From Avena insularis (taxonomy: Eukaryota > Streptophyta > Magnoliopsida > Poales > Poaceae): a stretch of DNA of 64,000 nt. Below the pieces are notes generated by a model. The model saw only the letters and a program-made list of their open reading frames with translations, did no database searches and was not told the origin of the DNA. Location of the stretch: positions 67,996,992-68,060,991 of the forward strand of contig CM042687.1 of assembly GCA_023614405.1 (NCBI GenBank). The letters are read 5' to 3'. The translations under genes and the position numbers were made by a program. This document shows positions 46,780 to 57,526 of the stretch, piece by piece; the first letter of the stretch is position 1; each line of letters begins with the position of its first letter.

Positions 46780-47437
46780 TAGCGCTGGACATAAAACTCG
46801 AAACTCGACGAGTTTAATGAGCACTCGTTTGCTCGGCTCGTTCGAAATCGACTCATTTTCTTAACGATTCGAGCCGAGCTGCAGTTTTTGCTCGATATCC
46901 TTAACAAGCTAAATGATCAAGTTTATGGTGTTCGTGAGCTACTCGTTAAGATCGGTAACAACCAAGGTATGGCCCACTTATGTTGCTACATGTCTAATCT
47001 GGCAGCCCATCTAAGACAAACAATTGGACCATTGAGAAATACCCCATCTCCACCTTCTCGATCTAGATCTGCTGACCGTGGCACTGACCGATCCCTGCCG
47101 ACTAGAGTCCTTCTCATCCGTTCCAGACCTCCCTACTCACACCAATTCACGTGGATAAGCGGAAGATGCCGTCCAAGCACTGCTATTGATAATTATCTAC
47201 CGTATTTAAATACTGGTATATATGTGGTTGTAATTGTCATTTTTAATTATCGATACGCCTTTCTCTATGCATTTTCTTCATGAGCAGCTCGTGAGCGCTC
47301 GATAACATCTAACGAACTAAGCCGAGCTTTACTTTTTGCTCGTTATCCTTAACGAGTTTAATGATCCGAGCCTTAACGAGCGTGAGCCTTAATGAGCCGA
47401 GCCTTAACGAGTCGAGTTGCTCGATAGTCCAGCCCTA
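46780..47437 (+). mobile_element. Short non-autonomous hAT element, 658 bp
   Basis: 8 bp target duplication TTTAGGTG at 46772-46779 and 47438-47445; copy C has one TTTAGGTG there and no insert. Terminal inverted repeats TAGCGCTGGAC and TAGGGCTGGAC (one mismatch in 11). Subterminal regions are dense in CTCG/CGAG and TTAACGAG motifs in both orientations, the kind of clustered short repeats bound by hAT transposases. The 131-codon frame 46888-47283 has no zinc finger or hAT dimerisation motif. Needs a transposase from elsewhere. Confidence 0.9.
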
Positions 47438-47859
47438 TTTAGGTGTGCGCCTTTGTGTTGTGAGTGTACTGAACCAAACCTGCCAGTCTCAGTTTCTTTC
47501 AGTGCCATCTTCCACCAGAGGTCCTGTGCTCGAATCTACTCTCAGATGTGAAGGGTTGCAGGTCTCTCGTCGCCCCATGGAAGTTTTACACGAGCAAAAA
47601 GTCTGGATTACACGAACCTGAGGAATCGCAACAAGACCGCTGGACCCAAAGACCAAGCTCCTTCCCAACGACCTGAAGATTGTCTACCCCGTTTATGTCT
47701 GCCACGGACGGTTTCGCCAAGATCATCCAAAGACGGCGAGTGCGCCGCCGTCTACCAAGATATCCAAAGAACGATCCACATCGAGTCGGAGCCCCGTCGA
47801 ACCACCCCGAGACCTCGTATATGAATCCCCATGTGTGACCCCTATCTAAGACCCCTATT

Positions 47860-47882
47860 TATATAAATGCCATCTATATAAA
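47860..47882 (+). promoter_or_regulatory. Paired TATA-like motifs in long LTR (copy B)
   Basis: Two TATATAAA motifs 15 bp apart (47860, 47875). In copy C the second is kept (60965-60972) and the first is changed to TTTATAAA. In copy A the equivalent (about 170-190) is 'tttataaattgacatctatatga'. They lie about two fifths into the LTR and are the best candidate for its promoter. Confidence 0.45.
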
Positions 47883-49956
47883 TTTTTACATATTAAATTT
47901 TCATGTTTGCATACATATTATGGTTTGAGGCATTATGCTGATTCATCTTATAATTAAATATGGAAATCATATGCGGGCTTTTTTAGTCTTATATTGACCC
48001 TATTTAAATTGCATAGCGAACCGATGACATATTTTGGTTTGTTAGTATTTAAATTGCGGGATACCTAAACAACATGAACCATATAATTAATTGTTGGAAC
48101 CCAGGTTTCGCTTAATATTTCCTAATTGCATCGCACCTTTGTCATGTCATACATCATACATGCATCATGCCCGATCTTCCGCGGTAATATTAAATAGTGC
48201 ATCCGGTGTTCTTCTAGTGCTTTGCTTCTTCACGGATTAGGCCGATGAGTTGATGCGAGTGTCGACCCGATCTTTGAATGAACCTTCGGTAGTGTTTCCT
48301 AGGCGAGCATTCTTCCCCTTTCTACCTATTTTATCTTTATAGTCTTTATTTGCTCCTGTTGATCTATTGCTATCTATGTTGCGATGCTATAGTTTCCTAC
48401 CCCTTTATTTTTTTCCTGAATCCCCTATATTGCCATGGATACCTCTTATTACCTATTGTTTGGTAGATAGTCGGCCTTGCGAGTCGTAGTTGCTTGCGTA
48501 GGTGTTGCTTCACGCCGTCGATGTTCCACAGTTTTTGGAGAAATGCCTCATACTTAATGTTGGAGATGATCATGGTTTAATTATAGTTTAATAACTAATA
48601 TTAAAAGTAGGTAAATAATGCAGAGGCGCCGGTGGGAAATAGATGTTATTTGGTTTTTAACCGCTCACTAGTGTCCCTTAGGACCCTGAGTACTTGATAC
48701 TTGTTCCTTGACTATTCACACTATCCGCATGTGGGACCATGAATCCTCTTAGCGAGAGCTTGAATCATATCTTATTTCTTGGGGCCACAAAGTAGTTGGG
48801 GGCTTTATTACTATTATGTACTTATGCCATGCTTATTCCATGTTTACTGCTTTATTTACTACCGTTGCTCATGGAGAGCATTTACTACTATACTGTTTTG
48901 AAACCCCGTGCCATGTTTTCGTGGTATCGACAAGCCTAATCACACTTTGGGTTCCCAGTCGTTTACAGCTGTCGTCACAAACCTCTAGGTCTGTCTCGGA
49001 GCCGGCCAACTTCGTAGCGGGTAACTTAGTGGGGTGGGCCCCTGAAATATTATAAGAATCTTGTGATTGCTTTGTCGTGATGCCTCGTTAGGTTATCATT
49101 TGGTTTTTCCGAGGTTGATCGTGCATGTTGCTATTTGTGCCTCCCTGTAGGGTAAAACTTTCTAAAAGCCGTGTCCGCGGTTATAGATGACTTGGAGCAC
49201 AGTATCTCGATCATAGACAATTATAACTAAAATAGTGCTATAAATTTGACTTTGTAATGACTAGTAATTAGCTTCACTATAATGGAATGACTAAATAAAG
49301 TGCCAACAACTGCTGGAATTAGGATGCCTCATGCTATATGTATCTAAATAGTAAGTATTGTAACTAGAATGGAAGGGTTAACTAAAATGGCCCACTGATA
49401 CTATGTTAGGATGACTCATATATCTATATCTGACTAGTAATTGCCACAACTATAATAGAATGAATAAAACTGCCAAATGTGTGAGTTCCTCGGTTTGACT
49501 TCCTCGTTTGGTCTCGAGGGGGAAATACCAGGATGGGTATGTTTGGTGTTATTATCAGGTTGGAACCGAATAGGTCTTTCTTATCTCTCTGTGATAGCCG
49601 CCAGTTGTATCGAGTCTCTATAGGTTGTTTAGTGCATGTTGTCCTGTCACTTCAGTCCCATACCTATGTAGGCGAGGACCGCCGAATTCTAAGACTCGCC
49701 ATGTATTGGCCTCAGTACTGACTGCTCTTTTTTTCCTTTGCCCTTTGTTGGCACCCCTTTAGTTTAGAAGGTTTGAGATCGACGTTGTTAGCAGGGTTAC
49801 CCTTCCAACTTGGCCTGGCCAGGGTTATGGACGCCATTGGTTATTCTTCAGGGCTCTTAGCCCCATTTGCTTCTTATCTGTACTCGGATGGTGTATCGGT
49901 TTAAGGTGATTTGGATCTTTGTACTGTATATCTATATTCTTGACTCATTGAGTCGT

Positions 49957-49961
<5 letters not shown>

Positions 49962-50007
<46 letters not shown>
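49962..50007 (+). repeat. (TA)23 microsatellite, left border of inserted block
   Basis: Twenty-three TA dinucleotides. The same LTR position has only a short TATATA stretch in copy A (about 2351) and copy C (about 63150), so the tract was present as a short seed before insertion and expanded in copy B next to the inserted block. Confidence 0.9.
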
Positions 50008-50008
<1 letters not shown>

Positions 50009-52493
50009 CGCGGATTTTCTAACCACCATGCTAGCTGTGCATGCGTATTCGACCGTTCGATATTGCTATCTTCTAGTCCCGTAGTATCACCATCGTCGCC
50101 TACTAATGGTCTTCCGTTAACGACATCCCTTGTCGTCCGTCTACTGCTGATGGACGCAAGTATATTTCCCTCAACGTGGGCTTTGGTCTTTGTCTTTTGT
50201 TGTTCCTTTTATATATTTTCCGGGCTTTGGTCTTTGTCTTTCGTTGTTCCTTTTATATATTTTCCAAGGACGCTTGTTTGTGGTTTCCAAATCCTTCTCC
50301 ATGCATCTTGTTATTTTCTTGCCCGCTTTTTTTCTTTCCATCTTTTGTTATTCCTTTTGTATATTTGATACCAAGGACGTCTGTTTGTGGATTTTCAACT
50401 CCTTCTCATTCTCAGACTCTAAAGTTTCTATGCCCCGTCATTCCAATTCCCTTTATGTGTAATGTAGACTTGCATTTGCCTCGTATAAAATTATGGAAAC
50501 TTGCCCAAATTAATATACGGGAATCCTCTGAATTAATCTGTAGAACCAGAAGCATGAAGAGAAGCTAACTGTCAAGCCTCATGAGTCGATCGATCAACCC
50601 ATTTAGAAAATACATGTTTATTATTCATGTTTTTGCATGGCTTGATGAGTTCCTGATGGATCGATAAAATCAATATACATTGTCTGTGTTTTATTCAAGG
50701 GATCATACCGTGACATGTGCTATGACTATACGGCGTGGATGCTGCACAAAACTTGGGGAACGGTGGAAAGGCCGACATTGATGTCGCCCCAAGCGTGATA
50801 GTATATTCTACTCGGTTAGTTTGACAGTCGACAATATATTTTGTTTATTGGCATTTGCCCGGCCGCTCTAAAATCGTGGTAATATATTATTTCTTAAAAG
50901 TCCTAATTCTTTGTTTATGGTTTGCGCATGTTGAAGTCTTTGTTGCTGCAATTCCTGAAAAATGCGTTTTGATCATTTATGCCGATTAGTCCTTTTATAT
51001 TTTTAGGCATCGCATCTTTCCCCAAACATGGTATGCTAAATATTTTGCCCACATCCTCCTGAAATACAATAATGCTAGACTTATGGAAAGGTTGCTACGT
51101 ATTGAATCTACGGACTAACGTGTAGTAGGGTGGTTGGTTTGATTTTTTTCTTGCTGAAATTTCGAAGAAGGTACTGATTCACTTTGCTCTTTCGTTGTGC
51201 CGCGTAGGATGTCCGTAAGGATTTTTTGTAGGTCTCGTCCATAGATGTAGCATTACCGCCTGAAATATTATGAGCCTCTTCCTGACGTTTGCCTTGATTG
51301 ACCTACTCATGTTATCTACCTTGTGCATAAGACAGACAGTGACCTACTTGTCGAACTGAAGTTCCTGGCACTGTTTAACGGATAATTGGAAACCTGGCGT
51401 TTTTTCTGCTCGGGAGTGAATAACTCGACTAAGCGCGGTTGAGCTCAGATAATATGTGAGAGCTTTCGTAAGGTGCTTGCTTCGTGGGCATGCATGCTTC
51501 ATATGCTCTCGGCACATTTTCCTTTGGTGCTCGCCTTTCCTATAGACCCATGTAGTGTTCCCGCTACTCATCATGCTCTGCTCGTCGCCACGGGGTTATA
51601 AGAGAAAAACGACTTTTGATAGACCGGCTTGCTTCCGCTTCCATCTCTCTATTGTGCGAGTCACATACAATGAGCTTGTAGTCTTCGTCATCCGTGTCGG
51701 AGTCGTCGCTCGGTAAGGAGTAGTCCTTCGTGTCGTCGGAGTCGGAGAGGAGCACCGACTTGACACCGTCAGCGTCGCTGAGCATGGAGTGGTACCGAGG
51801 CGTCCCTTTATTTGAGAGCGTGGCGTCATGTCCTGTGACGGATTGGCTCGCCCCTGGCGATTCCCTCTAAATTTCCTGGTGGCGGCGTCTGAGATGCTGG
51901 CGAATTGATGCATGTGGGTGGAAAATCACATATATGAAAGATCAAAAAAATTGGTACCTTCTTGACGCCTCAATGGACGTGTGTCGGCTAAGCGAGAGGA
52001 CACCCTATTTCATTTTGAAGAAAAGCATATTTTCTTTGTTCGTGGGAAGACCCATGTTCTTGGCTCTGTGTCCTATCGTGCGTGACATGACGCATGTGCT
52101 TGGTTGTGTGTCCTAGCATGTGTGGCATGTAAAAAAGGTATATTGTCGTTATAAATTTCAAAGCTAGGTGGAAAGAACTTATGTGTGTGGATGAGTAAGA
52201 CCGTGGGAAGGCCTCATGTGTGTGGATGGCATGAGTAACAGCGTGATAAGAACTCATGCGTGTGGATAAAATACGTCATTTACTTCTGAAATCAACCTCA
52301 TGCTTCCGATACATATTTTAGATGTTTTTTACACTATAATGACTCATAAAAATTATTTTCTTGTCAAAATTTTTGGTTGTGGTGAATATATAAACATAAT
52401 TATTCGTATATAAAACACATTTTTTTCAATCTAACAACGTAAAAATATGTTGGATGCAAAATAACTATTCTACACCCTGGGTGCTGAATAGGG
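50008..52493 (+). repeat. TA-block unit 1
   Basis: It begins 'acgcggattttctaaccacc' after (TA)23 and ends 'gctgaataggg' before (TA)6. It contains a 44 bp tandem duplication (50178-50221, 50222-50265) and a third, diverged partial copy near 50343. On the minus strand, 51913-51564 gives overlapping acidic frames (LLSDSDDTKDYSLPSDDSDT) that might be a remnant exon. Compared with unit 2 it lacks the right inverted repeat and the left half of the 368 bp (TA)n-bounded piece, pointing to an internal deletion. Confidence 0.6.
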
Positions 52494-52506
52494 TATATAT
52501 ATATAT

Positions 52507-54476
52507 TGACACGAATTTTCTACCCACCAAGCTAGCTGTGCATGCTTATACAATCGTCCGATATTGCCACCTTATGATCCCGCAATATCCGCATCGTCGG
52601 TTGCTGGCATTATTCTGCTAACGGCATCCTCTTGTCATCCGTTAAATTCTGCTAAGCGTAAGCCGTACGAGATGTCATTTGTCCTTTCACTTGTGTTTTA
52701 GTCACCACCATCATATCGTTGTGGTTTTCATTTGTTTCTTAGACACCACGTCACATCGTTGTGGTTTTCACATGTTCCATACATACCATAGTCAAGTGTT
52801 TTGTGATTCTCAGAGGTGTCCTGTATACCACGTATATTTGATTGATGCTTGTCTGCCCAAGTGGCATTGTTCTTTTCCCACGCTTTCTTTTCCCACGCTT
52901 TCTATTGAAAATGGTTGTGATCTTGTTCATACGTGATTCCATTGAAAATAAATAATCATAGAATTCAGTTATGGAAAGCACCCAACAAATCTCCCTTTTA
53001 ACTTCTTTAGGACTCCTTTCACGAAATGATCCAGAAAACTTTACTCTGATAGTGATAAAATAATGTTACCATTTTACATGCCAATCTCGCGATATCATAC
53101 AGAACAATATCACAAACCGAGGAAAAAAAACCTACGGAGCTCAACTAACATCCATTTTATCTTTTTTTTGTGTGAAGCAACGACATGATCCTTGCTCTTA
53201 CGAAGCTCCTATCCTTATCAATGGTTCCTCCTTTTTTAAAATTCATCTTGAGGTGATAAATAAACCTGGGCCCACCATGATATGTCGCGACCTTTGATAA
53301 ATTTGTGAGGACGTGCGCTGCCGCCGCATACACACGCTCATCGTCGATTTTGCGTCCAAAATTATTGAACTAGGAAAAAATGGCAATAGTTTGGATTACA
53401 AACTGAATTTATTGAGATACAACAACATAGCAAGTCAAGAGTTTGACACGGGATTTGTGTTACATCAGACGATCGAAGGTTCGGAACGTTATGAGAATAG
53501 GAGTAAGATCCATTGAGAAGACACGACATGTTTTGAAATGCATTGCCTCGTTCTTATATTTCTTGAACGAACTCGAGTGGTGGACTGCCAGTGTTGTTCT
53601 TCAGATGTAAGAGGTCGTACGGTAGCTCCGCCGGTGTGGCACGGTCCATCTTGGGCTGTATTATTTTCATATTGATATTGAGTGATTAAATCGTTGTTAT
53701 GAGCAACATAAATGTAGTTGGATCATGTAAAAGAATAATCTCGTATCTGCCTTCAGCGAATTAACTCGACTATGTGGTTGAACTCACAAAATAGGTGAGA
53801 TCTTGCGTAAGGTGCTTGCTTGGCGTCCATGCGCGCTTCAGACACTCTCGGCGCATTTGCCATCAACAAATTTATCTTTGGTGTTTACCCCTTCTTGAAT
53901 ACCCATGCAATATTCCGGCTGCTCATCGTGCTCCGCCTAGGATGGCTTTTCCCACTGAATTGAAGAGATGCCGGCTCACTAAAAAGGAGGAGAAATCGTA
54001 GTCCCTGCAAACATAAGATTAATCACATAAACATCAAAAACATAGAAAACGCTCAAATTGATGCATGTGGATGAAAATCGCATAGATGAAACATCAAATA
54101 ATTGATACCTTTTTAACGCCTGAACGGACCTATTTCAGTTTGGAGAAAGGCGTATGTTCTTGGTTCGTGGGATGACGCGTGTTCTTGCCTCTATGTCATG
54201 GCATGTCGTGACATACAAAATGTATGATGTCATGGTAAATGCCACATCGTTGAGAGGACTTTTGTGTGTGGATGGTCACACGGTGGAAAGAACTTACGTT
54301 TGTGGATGACATGCGTCATTTACTTTTAAAATTAACATCATGCTCTCGATATAATGTCCGTTAGTTTTTCTAATGGGTTTATATCGCATTCGTCAATCAT
54401 ATTATGCTCTCGTCTTCTAATCCTACGGTACTGCGGACATACACAGCTAGCCGAGTGAATATCCCACTATTTCCCA
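52507..54476 (+). repeat. TA-block unit 2, TIR-like core
   Basis: It starts 'tgacacgaattttctaccca' with GCTAGCTGTGCATG at about 52530, and ends with CATACACAGCTAGCCGAG at about 54439-54456, then (TA)10. The two motifs are inverse to each other at 13 of 14 bases. Open frames are short (longest 85 codons at 52679-52936) and show nothing familiar. '(T)TTGTTTCTTAGACACCAC' type repeats occur near 52690-52760. About 2 kb; non-autonomous. Confidence 0.5.
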
Positions 54477-54496
54477 TATATATATATATATATATA

Positions 54497-54864
54497 GGGT
54501 AGCGCTATTTGACCCTTAGGGTGTAGCGCTATTCTACACCCACCCTCTATTTTTAGAACCGTATATTATTTTTACGTCACGTAAATTTTGTCTTACCTCG
54601 AGAGTTGAGAAGAACGTAAAAAAATATAGGTATGTCATAATTTTTTTTGTTTACATGCCGTATAAAAATACGACGTAAAATGCATATTTTTAGTGTTTTT
54701 TACACTATAATTACTCATAAACTATTTTTTATGTCAATTTTTTGCGTCGTGGATGAATATGAACATAATTATTTGTACACAAAACATAAATTTCTAAATA
54801 TAATAACATAAAGTTATGTTGGGTGCAAAATTACTATTCTGCACCCTGGTTGCTGAATAGGGTT
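54497..54864 (+). mobile_element. 368 bp (TA)n-bounded element (Micron-like)
   Basis: Lies exactly between (TA)10 (54477-54496) and TATATATATAT (54865-54875). It starts GGGTAGCGCTATTTGACCC, has a hairpin GGGTGTAG/CTACACCC at 54519-54541, is AT-rich inside, and ends CTGCACCCTGGTTGCTGAAT. Rice Micron elements are a known group of similar size that insert into (TA)n microsatellites and lack long inverted repeats; the resemblance here is in size and target, not in a sequence I could compare. The 3' half recurs at 52310-52493. Confidence 0.6.
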
Positions 54865-55015
54865 TATATATATATCTGTTTTGTGGGTTCCATCATGTAC
54901 TATTGTGTAATGATATTACTTCATTTTCCACCCGCACGAAAGTGCATGGTGGGCACCTTTAAATCATTTCTATGCGGCTTTGCACTACTAGGAAAACGAT
55001 TATAGATAGATTTTA

Positions 55016-55290
55016 ATTCTGTGGCACATGTAGAAAAAATGCTCCACTAAAATTAATTCTGTGACGCATATAGCAAATGCTCCACAGAATTCTTGCACTT
55101 CTGTGGCGCATATAGCTATATGCGCCACAGAAAGTGAGAATTCTGTGGCGCATATAGCCATATGCGCCATAGAATTCCTATGGGCCCCATGTGGGCCTGA
55201 CCCAGCACATGGGCATGCCAAAATTCTGTGGCGCATATGGCTATATGCACCAAAGAATTCTCACTTTTTCTGGCGCATATGCGCCATATA
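55016..55290 (+). repeat. Left subterminal repeat array of CACTA element
   Basis: At least seven copies of a 16-17 bp motif near TCTGTGGCGCATATAG, many in head-to-head pairs. 55099-55132 is a perfect 34 bp palindrome (TTCTGTGGCGCATATAG followed by its exact inverse). A second, nearly perfect one is at 55140-55174, and a third, imperfect, at 55224-55258. Subterminal repeats of CACTA elements bind the TnpA-type protein; here the palindromic pairing could allow cruciform or dimer binding. Confidence 0.88.
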
Positions 55291-55441
55291 ATGTGGAAAA
55301 CAGATTTAAAAAAGAAAAAACTCTAACCAGATCGACTTCCTTCACGTGAAACTGCCTCGCTCCTGGAACCCTAGCGCGCAGCAGCGGCGGCTGCTTGCTC
55401 CGAGCGGCGACGGCTGCTAGCTCCGAGCGGCGGCTCTAGCC

Positions 55442-55645
55442 ATGGACAAGGGATGTGCTGCGGATGGGAGACCAGGCGATGCAGTAGACCAAGGCGATGC
55501 ACCGGACACGGAAGCAGACAGGGCAGAGGGCGGCCAAGCAGGGGCGGCCGAGCGCGGCCAGAGTGGGGCGTCCGGACATGCGCACCCTTCGAGAAGCTCA
55601 GTTCCAGCGACCAATTTCTGTGCAAATTTGGGCATGGAAGGGTGA
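55442..55645 (+). CDS. Possible first exon of CACTA-borne gene
   Basis: The ATG at 55442 follows a leader with 'gaaccctagcgcgcagcagcgg'. 67 codons rich in Ala, Gly, Asp and Glu (MDKGCAADGRPGDAVDQGDA..) lead to 'atggaagggtgagcgat', where GTGAGC at 55642 is a good splice donor. The sharp drop from about 65% GC to AT-rich sequence after 55645 fits an exon-intron border. No domain recognised. It may pair with the exon at about 57513-58060. An unrelated frame overlaps on the minus strand, so the coding strand is inferred from context. Confidence 0.4.
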   Translation: MDKGCAADGRPGDAVDQGDAPDTEADRAEGGQAGAAERGQSGASGHAHPSRSSVPATNFCANLGMEG

Positions 55646-57510
55646 GCGATTTTGAGTAATTTCTTCTCTGTAATTGCTATGTTGTCTGCTGCTTTTCTAG
55701 TAAAATAGGTTTATGATGTTGACAGGATGGATCCAAACTCAAGTTATTTGCTAAAAATTAGATTTTGACAATGCATTTGTACATTTCATACTGTGATCCC
55801 TCTCAACCATATATATGAGCGATTCATGGAGCATTGTAGTGATGGGGATAGTGATGGGGATATCCAAGCCAACAAAAACACAAAAAAGGTTCATGACAGT
55901 TTCTTGTTTGTTATTTTGAATTATAGGGGATAGTGATGTTTGTAGCATGAGCAATTGATGTTTGTAGCAATTGAGATGTGCCCGCTTGTTGCTAAGTGCA
56001 TACTTAGTGTTTAGTAGGTTAGTTTAGCATCTCCTACCAAAACCTTCCCTATGCCCCCTTCCTCTCCTTCCCAAAGCAAACAACAAACGCCTGATCTAGG
56101 TAGTTGGGGGAGGGATAAATAATAATGTTAAATGAATGTCGAATGATGCACAATCTTCTTCCCTGCCAGTCATTCAACCTTCTTCCCTGCCCCCAACCTT
56201 CTTTCCACTTGCTGGGGAGGGATAAAGAATGTCAGGACAACAAGTGTCAGGACAACAAGAATGGGGAGGGATAAAGAATGTCGAATGATGCACAACAAGT
56301 GTTCCTATATTAGTTGGGGGAGGGTCATTATTCTTGTCAAATGCCATTCATGTGATACATTTGAGAGGACACATGAATGTCAAATGCCAGTTGCTATATA
56401 TGGGGGCAGGGAATTTGACTGTGGATTAGAACAAGTGAGTCATTCGACATTCAATCATGAGCTAGCTGTAATACTGCTCTCCATCATCTCTCCTTCCTTC
56501 GGGCATTATAGAGAAGGGGGATGGAGAGGTAGCTCTAGGCAAATGTTTGGGCCACACATCTCTTTCTCCTCTCTCAAAGAGCTATAGGACAAGGGTGAAT
56601 AGTGCCAAGCTACAGTATAGTTCGATCATGAGAGATGGTGGGTGCTGTGGTGAATTATTTGGCAAGATTGGTTTGGGTTTGGAGTTGGTTTGACTCATGG
56701 TTTAAGGGGTTGGCATAATTTTCTCCAAACAAGGGTTATCAAGGAAGTCCAAGAATTTGCATTTGACAAGATGGGGAGATGGTACTGGTGTGAAGGAGAT
56801 GTCAAGATACTTCCATAGGATTTATTTGGGATTTATTGGATGCTTTTTGGTCCACTTTATATCAACTATTCAAGAAGTGCAGAAATGGTTTAAAGAGGCT
56901 AAGATGATATTTTTACATTGGGAAAGGTGAGTTTTTTAGGTGAGAAGGTACTAAGCACCATATCACATGTTGGAGAATTTTATTGTAATTTATTGGGATG
57001 GGAAAGTATTTATAAATAATTATTTCTTATTTCTGCCATTTTAAGAGAAATGGCAAAAAGAAATAATAGAGCATCTCAAAAATATTTATTTTTTAGATGG
57101 AAAGGTAGGATATGATATATAGGCATCAAATGTGCCTTCGGTTGGCAAGGTTATTTGGATAAAAACAAAATTTCCTTTATAAAGATGGTTTTGAGGATTT
57201 AACAAATAAATGAATTTAAATAGTTTTAGGTTCCAAATAAACATTCCTTTATGAGAAACTAATCAGTTTCTTATAGTTGAGTTTGGGGCTTACTTGCTGG
57301 CACTATCATGATGTAGTTTGTTCAGATAAGGAGATAATGAAATAGTTTAAATATAAATGTGTAGATCTGCACATTTATATATCCAAGTTGCTTTATTAAA
57401 GTTATTAAGTTGTTTCACTTTTCAATCAAGTTGGTTACCACCACTTGGTAAATTGTTTGTTCAGTTAACACTTGTGCTTAGGATCCATTATTTTTATGGT
57501 GAATTAATAG
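55646..57510 (+). other. CACTA interior, AT-rich, no gene
   Basis: About 1.9 kb, intron-like composition. A locally repetitive part at 56120-56300 repeats 'gggagggataaa.aatgtc' and 'caagtgtcaggacaacaag'. Open frames (for example 56261-56587) have no recognisable feature. It ends near 'gtgaattaataggtggcaaag' (57500-57516), an acceptable splice acceptor. Confidence 0.55.
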
Positions 57511-57526
57511 GTGGCAAAGGGATTCA

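Larger units (their letters stand above)
50008..54864 (+). mobile_element. (TA)n-bounded 4.9 kb block, tandemly duplicated, class unknown
   Basis: Absent from copies A and C of the LTR. Bounded by (TA)n at 49962-50007 and 54865-54875, with further (TA)n tracts at 52494-52506 and 54477-54496. It consists of two related units: 50008-52493 and 52507-54864. Anchors shared by both: the start 'ttttcta.cccaccaagctagctgtgcatgc' type segment (50015 / 52515), 'gtaaggtgcttgctt' (51468 / 53808), 'attgatgcatgtgg.tg' (51905 / 54058), and the tail 'attactattctgcaccctgg' type (52460 / 54828). No transposase recognised. Unit 2 starts and ends with inverted GCTAGCTGTGCATG / CATACACAGCTAGC, suggesting a TIR element. 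Possibly several TA-targeting insertions, later duplicated. Confidence 0.65.

Noticed and set aside
46047..46817. Long GC-rich frames on both strands (for example 184 codons at 46263-46817)
   Set aside because: They lie inside the long LTR; composition is Pro/Arg/Ser-rich in all frames, and the same region in LTR copy C (59700-60500) does not keep the frames.
50063..50568. Hydrophobic frames (101 and 130 codons) that look like membrane proteins
   Set aside because: They arise from a TTTG/TTCC-rich 44 bp tandem repeat in unit 1; three overlapping frames all look hydrophobic because of T-richness.
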